Positions 12,801 through 24,800 of a stretch of 64,000 nt of DNA are shown in pieces. This stretch comes from Sphaerolaimus hirsutus (taxonomy: Eukaryota; Nematoda; Chromadorea; Monhysterida; Sphaerolaimidae). The translations under genes were made by a program, and so were the position numbers. How positions within the stretch are numbered: position 1 is the first letter of the stretch; each line of letters begins with the position of its first letter. The notes under the pieces were generated by a model. It saw only the letters and a program-made list of their open reading frames with translations. It was not told where the DNA came from and did no database searches. The stretch lies in the NCBI GenBank assembly GCA_964036195.1, contig OZ038455.1:7023855-7087854 (forward strand), read 5' to 3'.

Positions 12801-15800
12801 CTGCTGCACTTCCGGGTCGGGGTTGTCAAATGGAATTATCGCGTTAGCCGTAGGGATTCGTAGTTCCCTTGCAGGTAGATCTACTACCATGTGCCGCAAG
12901 ACATCTGCACCAATTAGAATTTCACCAGCTAATCCGTTCACTGCCTGAAACACAATCCCGAAAGTGTGGTTTCCCATTGTTACCGGTATTTCCATCTGTC
13001 CCAATACCAAAAGTTTTGAGTCTGCTGCACACCTGAGGGCTCCAATAGGCGAGACTTCATCATGCTTAGTAGCCTTTTCCTTGTGTCGCATCAGCACGTC
13101 TCTGTTGCATAATGAACGCATGGCGCCGGTGTCCAGTAGACATCTGTGATATTCTCTCCCATCGATGGTTATGGTAATGGACGGGCTGTAATACACATGC
13201 ACAATTTCTTCACGTCGATTGGCTACTTGATGGATGTTATCTCTTTCTTCCATCGAGAAGGTGATCATGCATACCGATTCTTCTTCCCGATCGCATTTTC
13301 TGTTGATACTGTATTGTATAGCGGGAAAACGACGCGCGCCCGTGAGTGCGGGCATGCCACTTGGCATTCCCACGCACGGGTTAATTACCGTTCTTACCTT
13401 TACCTGTTCGCAAGGGCGGTCCTCAGCCAATTCGACAATGATATTGGACTTTTCTTCTGTCTTTGGTCGCCTTTTGATTTTTTCCTTTGCTCGGTTCACC
13501 AAAGTCACAGCCATTTCCGGCGCTGCGGCCATGAGCGCGGCTAGTAAATATTGCATGGTGACTAGAGCACATATCAGGTAAATCCATACTTGCAGCCAGG
13601 TGCGCCAAGTGTCAAAATCCCACCATCCCAGCGCCAATACCGATTTTGCCAAGGTTCGATGCCTTTGCATGTGTGATTCCACCTTCGGCTCCGCCCCCTG
13701 CGTAATTTGCCGCACGATTGAATATGCATGCCATACGTCATTTAGGGTGGTCGTCGGCAATAGTTCTGACAAGTTGTACATGGTCGTGGCGGCAAAAATC
13801 TGATGATGCACATCCTTAACCTTTTCCTGTTGCCATTTCTGCGGGAAACTGTGTGTGTTATACATAGGTAAATGTTCCAGGCCGCCTACTTCCGGTAGAT
13901 ATTTGTACCACTGTCCATTTAACATTACCACACGATTGTGAGCATTGGTGCATGATCCCGGGATCGCTTGAAAGTGCAAAATGTTTGTCAACCTATTCAT
14001 GTGCAACGTCACATTTTGCCTGTGTACACTAACTTGCACAGGTACTGTTTCATAGCATTCTGGAGACTTTTCCTCCTTCATGATCTCGTATGTTTTTACC
14101 GCGAAGCATTTGTGAACCAAAAATCCGTCCGGCACGGGTTTGGCAATTATTTCATTATCGTTCATGTACCAGCGGGCTGTCGTAGTGGCGTGTTCACTCA
14201 TAGCCAGGCGCACAAATTCTTGGAAGTGTTGCACATTCTTGCATGTGGCTACAGCCTGTGCACGCATGGTTTGTTCTGCTGTTTCGTATACCGCCTGCAT
14301 GCTGGCTGCTAATTGGCCTGCGCTCACTATTCCCAGCGTGGGTCGACCTTGCGCTCGTTTTTGTCTGACGCTTCGAATTACTGTCTTTTCAAATGGTGCC
14401 ACTACTATATCCTGATCCGATTTCCATAATTTGATGCCGCATGATTCAACCTCTTCATGTGCTCTGAAAGACAGTGATAGTGTATGATCATCGGCTAGCC
14501 AGATATCCTGTCTAATGCGTCCATGCATTTCACGCCATTTTTCATAAGGGCATTCCGCCTTCGGGTTCGGTTTCCATGTTAATTGGCTGCCGTCTTCTAG
14601 TGTGCATGCACCCATTTCGTAATTGCACTTACTAACCTCACCCAGCGTGCTTTGCATGGTGTTGGCTCCATATCTCATTCGTACTTCCCCTCGAAACAGC
14701 CCACAGTGTGGCGTCGTTTCACTCACCCATTTGCAACAGTACAATCCATGTCCTGAGTAGCTAACATTGGTGGGGTATTGGGTGTCCCATGCGTTGTCCA
14801 GATCACTCACAGGGGTCATGGGCCCATTGTTGCATTTATGATATTTAATCATGCCTTCGCACTCAGCGGCACCCACAGCTCGGGGGTTGGAATCAAATTT
14901 TTCCAGCGTTACGTCGCCCCAGAAGTTCTGATACGTCCTTGCCGTTCTGGTAGAGGCCACACACCTGTGCGCTGCCGCACGATATTCTACCATATTTCGC
15001 TTGTATATTGTCAGTGTCAATTTTCGTGGCCGTTCTAATGACGCCGTAGTGTCAACAATAGCCGTGCAATTTGGTAGAGGGGGGTACGTGTATAAATCGT
15101 AGTGATCCGTCAAGTCACTGCAGAGCAGTGGAAAGGAGGGCATGGTAGTCGCACCCGCGCCCGGCAATAAGGCTAATCCCATTATAATTAGCCCAACTGC
15201 CAATACAAAAAACAACGACTGTGCGACCTGGGGCATGTAGGGGGGTTCTGAGTATGCGCGCGGCGCGGGGCGCACCCCTTCCTCAGTAGACAGAAAACCC
15301 ATATACCTGTCTATCTGGTTGCTGGAGCCAGTACGCGGCGGCAGAGCGGCCGGCGTGGCGTACAAAAACGGGTCCAGACTGATGTTCATGAGCACGTCCA
15401 AGGGCACCTCAGTCAGCGTGTCCGAGTGGTCGTCTGCAGGACAATTAGGCCACAACGTACAGTCCGTTTCCTTCAAATCATGCATTCCGATCCTGCGCAA
15501 AAAGGCCAGCCAGGTAGTTCGAAACAGGTAACCCCTTTCAGTTCGCATGTATGCCCATGGTTTGATCCAGAATTCCTGCTCCTGCGCGAGCACATGCATT
15601 CCCGTAGTGCGCTGCTGCTCTTCGGGTGACTCTGGAACCAGTTCGTCAGGTTCCTCAGCCTCTAATTCCAAGCCTTGCATCACAGGGATTAACTTATTAA
15701 CGGGACATATCATCATGCAGCGATCATCTTCGCGCACATGCATGGTCATTCCAGTCGTACTGGTCACTCGCGTGGGGTTCAGCGACTCTACGTGGGGGTT

Positions 15801-18800
15801 GCTTACCTGTACCGGTTGCATGTTATATTGTTGCATGCGCCCATCCGGTCCCATAGCCATCCAATTAGCTGGCGGCGTTTGATAAGCCATCATCTGCGGT
15901 TGCATGTTCATATCGCCAGCCCTCTGTACCGTCTGCGCCGGCTGCACAGGCATCGGCTGAGCTGGTTGCCACTGCGGGTATGCGTATTGCATGGGCATCA
16001 TACCTGGCTGCATCGCTTGGGCTTGATCATTTCTCTGATAGCCACCACGTTGTCCTCCGCCGCGCCCACGTCCATTTCCTCTGGATGCTCCGCCGCCGCG
16101 GCTCCTTTTGAAATACTGTTCCCTTTGTTCTGGAGTTAGTTTGGGACACTCATATCTGATGTGCTCTTCAGAGCCACATTCCCAACATCCTTTGTCAAAT
16201 TTTCGTGGGGGCAATTTAGGGGGGTCCCTATTCAATCCCAAAAGTTTACCTTCCAACGCGCCCAGTTGCGCTAATTTCTTCGCTATCTCTTGGTGCACAG
16301 AGTCGAATTTGGCAACACTCTCAGTCATTTTCTGTTCCATTGTCTCTAACGTCTTGTCGGCCTGGGACGGCAGTCCAGCCATGGCGGGCATGTTTAGCGC
16401 CATCAACCTGTCCATTACCTTGTCTGTAGCGCTGGCAACCACGTCCTGTTTGGATTTTTCTCCCTTATTCTCAGAATCTTCCTGAGAGTATCTTCTGGAG
16501 AATCCTCTGAATTTCATTTCTCAGTCCTCCATGAAATTTTATCATGCATGTGTCACCTCGTTTTTCATGACCCATGCCTGGATAGGCGCGTTTTATCAAT
16601 TTTTCCAAACGTACCGCCCATTCCAGTACCGACTCATCTGCGCCCTGTCGCGTCTCAAAAATCTCTCTCTGTGCATGATGTTTGTCATTTGGATTTTCAT
16701 AGAACTTCTCCAGTGCTAGCATCATGTCCTTGTAGTTCAGGTCACGCAGTTCTCTGTATCGAGTGTTGAAAATGGCTCTGGCACTGCCTTTCAAAAACAA
16801 TTTTACCAGCGGCTTCCGCTCCTGTAATTTTATGCGCAGCGCGTCACATACCGTGTCCCAGCTCCTTCTCCAGTCCCTGAAACCCTCATTTGGTTTGCCG
16901 CGAAAGTATCCACATTGTTGTGCTAAGGCTGTAATGACTGCCGCATTGCTTTGTTCTAATTGCCAATTTTGTCCCGGGTCCGTGGGCCTTGCCACTTCGG
17001 ACGTAGCTGACGAGCTTCTTGAAGACGCCGGCGAGCGGGATCGAGCGCGTCGCTGCGTAACAGTTCTCACCTGGTTTGTTCCAGCTGCCGACGGGGGCGC
17101 CGCTGGTGCCGTTGATGACTGTAAAGGCGCTGCTTGACCACTGGTCAGCACTATCGGCTGCTGGCCACTGGCCGGTGAATTTCCTCCCAGCGTCGCGTTC
17201 TGATTTTGTAGGGCTTGATTATGCTGCTGGTACGCAGTCGTCAGGTCAACTATATCATCGCCATGTAAGCTGTGGTGCGCTTCGAATTCCTGCAAATAAT
17301 GTTCCACCCTAGGTACCTCGGCGACTGGGTCACTTCCCCATAAATTCATAGCAATTTTAATTAGTGTCACCATACGCAAGTCCCCTGGTTCACCATTCTG
17401 TGAGAATGCGCCAACCGGTCTCGCCTGACTCATCATGTTTGCCCATTTCTTTGCGGCTTCACATGCCTTTTTGGGTGTCCATTGTGCACAGGATGGCGTT
17501 GTTTGCACCGGGTCCAGGTCCATTATGGTAGCTTGGTAAATTAAATTCGCATTAGTGACCTTTGCGTACCTGTCTTCTAGCGCCGGGGCCGCCGTCTGGT
17601 TCGCGCCATTGTTTGTCATTCTGCTTGCGGGGCTGCTAATAATTATCACGGGGGGGTTACTTGAAATTTCGGTCTTAATTAACTGGCGTCTAGCCTTTGC
17701 AGTTGCGCTCTGCGATCTCGACTGGTCGCTTGATAAGTTCCGACTGCTGTTGCCTGACACGTCTCTCGGCGTCGAAGTGCTCTTCGGTGGGCTTAACTGC
17801 AGCGCCGGGGAAGTGTCTCCACTCTGCGTCGCTGTCTCCAACAGTTCCGCTACGGTATTTTCAATCACGGGAAATTGATCTGCAGTAGCTCCAAGCTCAG
17901 CTGCAATCAAAGGGTAATCACGTTGAATCGACGGCTGCCCTAGAGGCTCGCTGTCACCAACGTATCCGTCTGAACCGACTTCAGAACCCGATCGCACTCC
18001 AGGCGATATGGATGAGCTGCCCGCGCTCCAACCCAGTGTCCTCCGAAGCTTAGACCACTTACCTGTCTTTCCTGCTTCCTTTCCTGCAGCTTGTCTGCTT
18101 GTCCCAGGCGCTTCTTCAGCTTCTGCGCTGGACGTTAGCTGCCGTGCCGCTGCCGGTACAGCTGGCATCTTCCACTGACTAAAACTGTCTGGCGCAGGCC
18201 CTGCGCCTTCAACCGTTGATAACCTGATTACCGGTGTATCCTCAGCTGTCTGTCCAGACCAGCGTTGACTTTCACTCTCCTCTAGCGCTTCCGGCGCGTC
18301 TGTTTCAGGGTTAACCGAATCGTTCGACTCACTGTCTTCTGCTTGACCCTCAGCTGCCGCAAGTTGTGCGTCCACTTCTTGCCCAGCCTTCTGTTGTCGC
18401 GCGCGTCTTCGTGCTTGTTTTTGCTTCTCCAACGCAGCGTGCCAAACTTGTTCTATGGTGTCCCCTTGTAAGCTTGCTGGCCCCCTCGATCTCAATTCCC
18501 TTTGGGGTGATTCGTTATCCATGAAGCCGTTTTTGTAGAGGCGTTGATCAGGCGCCCCAGACAGAAAACTTTATGGCTTGCTTAGGAAACCACTCGCTAC
18601 GCTACCAGTTGTCAGATATTTTACGTTTTTACTAATTTTACTAGTTTCCGTTTTTACCACAAAAATACGCCACTCGTCGAATTTTGTCGCGGCAGAGAAT
18701 TGTAAATTCCGGTCCCTTTGCGCTTCTAATTGCGTGCGTAATTAAATAAATAATTGTTTTTATGGTACGGGGATTTTACACGCAAATCAGGAACGGCGCC

Positions 18801-21800
18801 AGTACCCCTTGGGGTCCTGACAGTTCCTGAGGACGGACACGGCAACTTACCAATCCCTTTTCGTAACTGCCGCCGGCGGTTTACTTCGATTAATTGTTAA
18901 TAAGCCGTAATTAAAGTAAAGCCGAAATTAATAAAATTCAAATTAAAATTTAAGCAGTTAGTATGCTTCAGAGGGACCAAGTTGGATTCACGGGAACTTT
19001 ATTTAGCAATATATCAGAGTCAATTTCACAATAGCTCAAGTGAGTCGTATAGCCTCTAGTGGGTGAAAAAATGTAAAATCAGCACGTTTTATAATCACCA
19101 AAAATCTACCATAAGCGAAATGAATACTAAATCAGAGACACAACAATTAACCGTGATGAGCGAAATATAAGGCGAATTCAATGATCACTGGAAAACTGTT
19201 AACATAGCTTACAAGGCACAAGTAATTTAATTAAATGCGGGAAAAATAACTAATTAAATAAACGGGTGCAAACGTGAATTAAACCAGACTTGGAGTAACT
19301 GCGATTATCAATGACGTAATTAAAATGCAAATTATCTCAAAGGTGAGTGTCATAAACTGGGTTTCTATTCAGCGGTTATGGTACAGTCCAGAGCAGGTGG
19401 TGTGACACGTGTTATCAACCTGCGCCCCTTTAGGTGAAAATATTTTATAGCGCGCCCGACCAAGGCCACAGAAAGAACGCTCATTTGCGGGGGTTGTTCA
19501 AGGTTATTGCATTGCCGGGTAAGGGTTGGAACTTCGGGTCTGAACACACGCCACAAAACACTAGCACTTGCGAGTTCACCAATCACCCTGGGTGATGGGA
19601 ATAATTAATTGGCACTGCTGTGCTCTTCACTGTTAACTGTGCTCTGCATGTGTCTTGCAGTCGCATGCCGACAATAATTGCCGTTTGCCACTTTTCCACC
19701 CATTACCTAGTCCTGAATAAAAATGCACTTGGTCGGGGAATTTTCTGAATGTTATCTATCGGGGCAGCTAAGCATTTAACAGAGTCAACACCTTTTAGCT
19801 TAACCAGAAACATTTGAGCCTTTCTAACCCATTCCCAGACACTGCACCCTTTTTGACCAAAAATGTAAACTTGATAAAACCTAAAAATTATAACATTCGA
19901 AAGTACATATTGGGAAATGCATTTAAAAAAGAAAACGAAAGTAGTCACTTAATTAACTCACAATGCGGGTAACCTAATTAGCTTAATTAATAAAACATGA
20001 AATGAAAAAATTAGCATCACACGGGAAGTAATTACGTAATTAACGGAAAAGAAAATAATTAATAAATTCATGGCCGCAGTAGTGTCCATTCGGGCGTACC
20101 GTCCTGGGGCTGCGGCTTCGTTGGCGGATTTGCAGTGCACAGCGAACCGCACGTTCACTGTGACTTCCCTGTGCACCGCGGGTCGTCATTCGGTCACACA
20201 TGGTCGTTCTCGAGTCGTCGGAGTGTCTGCACAGAATTGTCGTTACGTTTTTACACATGATTGGCTAGCCATATTTCCACCTACAGTCCGACGACGATTT
20301 TATTGCAGTCGACAGCACTAACTCCATGTTAGAAGATGAAGATGACTTAGGTGTGGCTACCGATGAATTGCCAAACAACATATGAGGGCAGCCCACAAAC
20401 TGGGCTTACGTACCCTATCCCCCCATGGACTTCTTACCCCCTGGGTTGATATAGCCCTCGAGGACTACTTCACCCGGAGGACTACTTCGGCCCGACTTTT
20501 ATAACGTGGGATGATGTAGTCCTCCATACAAAATATCTAATTACACTATTGGGGCATCTGTTGGGCCATGGGAATGTGTTTTATACTTCCTTTTATTTAT
20601 TGCGATGCAAGAACACTGCTTGCATCAGATCAAAAATATTTATTGACGCGTGGCACGCCACAATTATGCACGCGTCTGTTAGGCCTATTGACATCGATTA
20701 TCGGTGTCTCCAGTTATGGGACTTTCGCCATATTGGATTATTGCGGGGTCAATGGCGTGTGCGGAAAAATACGTCCGCCGCCCGAATTATGTAATTCGCG
20801 TGCAGACGTATTTATAATCGGATTATTGATTGCGTGGGTGAATGCATGCAACTTCAATACTCAATTTCTCGGCCATTTCTCAGCCGATTTTCACCAATGA
20901 ACACTTAAAATGATCAGAATCACATGGAGATTGCATTTTTATGTTCAGATTATTAAGAATTTGGTAAACTCATGCTAATCATAACAGACAAATCGCCAAT
21001 ATACTACAGACAAAACGCGAATGCAACACAGACAAAAAGCGATTGCAACACAGACAAAACGCCAATGGATCACAGACAAAATGCTTTGGCATTTTGCTGT
21101 GTTGCATTGGTGTTTTGTCTGTGTTGCATTCGCTTTTTGTCTGTGTTGCATTTGCGTTTTGTCTGTGTTGCATTCGCGTTTTGTCTGTGTTGAATTGGCG
21201 TTTTGTCTGTAGTATATTGGTGATTTGTCTGTCATGATTACCATGAGTTTACCAAATTCTTAATAATCTGAACACAAAAATGCAATCTCCATGTGATTCT
21301 GATCGTTTTAAGTGTTCATTGGTGAAAATCGGCTGAGAAATGGCCAAGAAATTGAGTTTTGAAGTTGCATGCATTGTTCTTCGTTTACCGTTATTCTTTT
21401 TCGTCAGATCTGATCGTTCTGATCGGTCAGAACTGATCGTTTTTTGTCAGATCTGGTTGTGTAGAGACTGCAGCAGACCCGCTGGACATCAGATTTAGCA
21501 AAGTAAATGCAGTCATATACCTGTCACCAAACAACGGAGTTGACATATGTGCGCACTGATTACTTGTTAGATACAAGGCGGAACTCGAAAAACGGTAGCG
21601 TTGGGTATATTCTAGCCTGTCGTGAAGTTCCATTCTATGCCTTCAATAAACTCGAAACTTGAAACTTACCCATGCAATCGATGCCAATAGGCCTAACAGA
21701 CGCGTGCGTAATTGTGGCATGCCACGCGTCAAAAAACATTTTTGATCTGATGCAAGCGGGTCGCGGGCAACGGGTCAATGTAAGGTCAATATAAAGCAAG

Positions 21801-24800
21801 GCCGCGTGCCGCGTGCCGCGGGTCAATGTAACGCATGCAGTAGGTAAAATATATATAATGGGTTGATATAGTCCTCATACAAAAAGGGCTGTCGGCCGAT
21901 ATAGTCCTCGAGGACTATATCATCCCCTGGGGTAAGAAGTCCATCGGGGGATAAATCCCGGTAATCCACAAACTGGACATGTGAGAGCTTGATTTGGTAA
22001 ACATTTGGAAAATTTTCACTGAACAAAAAGCCTATTTTAAAAATACCTTACGCTTTAGTATTCATACTCAAAATTTTGAAAGTGTATTTACGCTTACGCT
22101 TTCCAAAAATACCGGTATTTTAACAACTCTGGCATCTTATATTGTTAATAAAGCATATTTCGTGAAATGAGTTTACGTAAACATGCTTGTAAATGTTGAC
22201 AAAATAATTATTCCACCCTTTGAAAAATTCCCCCCTCGAATAGTTCCCCCTCAAAAAAGTGTGAAGAAAAATAATATCCCAAGGGAATTATTCGAGCAGT
22301 TACGGTAATATAATTTTACGCTTCTTTTAACTTTCATCTGACCCCAGATCTGCAACGATGCTTTGCGATGAACACAAGCGGCACTTGCAACCACTGCGGT
22401 CACAGCTGGTGGCAGTCCCGAGCCCTGTAAAGTGTAAAGTAAAGTGTCAAATGTAAAGTAAACTGTCGATTGTCATGCAAAGTTCAGTAATAAATTTTTT
22501 TTTGTTGTTTTGATTGACACATTACTTTGCATTTGACTTTACATTTGACACTTTACTTACACTATACAGGGCTTGGGACTGCCCCCTGGCAATTGCACAT
22601 GCACATACGCTACGACGTGCGCCAAACTACCGAGCAAGTCGAAAATCCGGCCATCGCGCAGTCTATCCGGGACAACTTAAGCAATAAACAGACGCAAGAG
22701 TTGGCCATCCAACAATATAAAAGAGAGAACGAGAACTATAACAATGAGATGAAGACGATCAATGAAGTCAACGCCATGTTCGCAGCTTTTCTGAGGGAAA
22801 ATGCCACGATTGCGTACAATGACGTCACCGAGGACTATCTGAAAGTGATGATCGATGAAGCTCGGATGCACTACAATGCGAGTGGAGGTTCGTTTTTCAC
22901 CTATACAGTGTTTCTTCCAATAGAAGAGTGCCGTTCTATTTTTTCATCAACTTTTTTACCTGCCGTTTTATTTGAGGAGCGGTTCTATTTTGTTCACCAG
23001 CATTTTTCACAGATTTTTCATTTGAACATTTTTAATGAAAGATGATCAAAAAATTTAGTATCAAAGTATCAATTCAAACAAATCCAAATGTGTAAACACC
23101 CTAAATTATAGTTCTGAACACATTGGATGTTCTCACAACACATTTCTCAGATACTTCTGTGTGTTTGTACTCTTCAAACGTAATTTCTACCTGCTGTTTT
23201 ATTGGAGGTGCCGTTCGATTGGAGGCTGCCATTCTATTAGAAGAAATACGTTACTCGGCTGACCGCAAAGTACGCGCCCAAAATTACCTATGTCTTAGTG
23301 ATAACGCGTGAACGGGATACTTGTATGCACTTTCAAAAAGAAGAATTTTTATAAAAAGAAAAACAACTGTATTCTTCCCGAAACGTTTTTTCTTTTTTTG
23401 TTGGAACAATTTTATTTCATTTACGATGACGTCATGATGGAGTGTTCCCTTAGGAGAAATGCAAAGCATGCGGTCCACCGATTATATTCCAAACAATAAT
23501 AGAGTCAGCTGAGAATTTTTTCCAAAATTTGTTTGCACTGGCAGAACAGCGTCAACAGAAACGTTTACATGTAAGCACCTCCCCACACAAATTTTTTTTT
23601 TTTAGGAAGCCCTATCTCCAGCTGTGTGAGGGGCTGAAAGCTAATTATTTTGTGGTATATAGGGGTGGTAACCTCCCCCTACTCCTCATGAATGGAACGG
23701 GACGCGGCGACTCACTACAGTTTGGATCACCAATACCCTATTACCTTGAAATGCCCCCATCCCCATGGGGATTCATTATTTCGCCAGCAAAATGTGAGGG
23801 GGGTTAATTCAAGGGGGGGGGGTCTATTCGAGGGAGGGGGGTATTATTTCGGCAGAAATTTTCGTAAGGATCGTAGTAAAGAGTAGGTTTTTTCGTACCC
23901 AAGACAGGTAATAAATGCGTCCAAATAGGATATATTTGGACATAAAAACGTAGATTGCTACACAAACAAGTCTATGTGTAGCTGCGATACAAATAAGCAG
24001 TAATAAATACATCATGTACATTGCATACATGCAATGATGGAAAAAACACAGAAATTGAACACAGAAACTCATTGAGTTTCTGTGTTTTTGTTTTACACAG
24101 AAACACGGAAACTCATAAACTTTGAAAAACTCAAAACTCAAATGAGTTTTTTTTGGAGAACACAGAAACACAGAAATACGGAAACACAGAATGGTTTTTT
24201 TTTGAGTTTTTGTGTTTTTTTCAGCGAAGCGGTTGAATGCACATTAATTCAGTTAAACTAAACAAGATGAGGTGAGCATGTAAATATGTAGATAATGTAT
24301 TCATATTTTATAATGATACAAAGAAGAAATTCAAGATGGCATGCACATCTCATGGTCGATTTGACAATTTAAGTTTCGACATTTAAGTATACCTTATTAC
24401 CTCGAATTAAACCTCCTTGAATTAACCCTCCACAAAATGGACTGGTGAAATAATAAGCCCCCCTCGAAATAGTCCCCTCCGGGATGATGTCCATCATGTA
24501 TCCAATGTACATGATGTATTTATTACTGCTAATTTGCATCGCAGCTACACATAGACTGTACTAGGTTGTGTAGCTATCTACATGTTTATTTCAAATATAT
24601 CCTGTTTGTACGCATTATAACTTGTTTTGGGTACGTAAATGCCTACTATTTTCTATGATCCTTACAAAACTTTCTGATGAAATAATAAACCCCCATGGGG
24701 GTATTTTGAGGTAAATGGTAGTTGTAGTTCAAATCAATTCCGTAGTCTTCCATACAATGCACATCCATTGAAGAATTTTGGAGTACTGCGTAAATTGTCG

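Larger units (their letters stand above)
2798..20285 (-). mobile_element. complete Ty3/gypsy-like (Metaviridae) LTR retroelement with embedded Env-like domain and SF1 helicase ORF, 17,488 bp
   Basis: Two 1,676-bp LTRs (2798-4473 and 18610-20285) begin TG and end CA and flank minus-strand gag, pol and helicase ORFs. The 4-bp word GTCC directly precedes the left LTR (2794-2797) and follows the right one (20286-20289), a clean target-site duplication. The LTRs have equal length and I count 7 differences by eye (about 0.4%), so the insertion is recent. Integrase has a GPY/F module without chromodomain, which places the element in Metaviridae. Order in sense direction: LTR, PBS, gag, NC-Env-PR-RT start, RT rest-RNase H-IN, helicase, LTR. 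It lies antisense in an intron of the GTPase-like gene. Two lesions in RT (a frame break near 11955 and YIDN in place of YxDD) suggest this copy is no longer autonomous. Confidence 0.95.
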
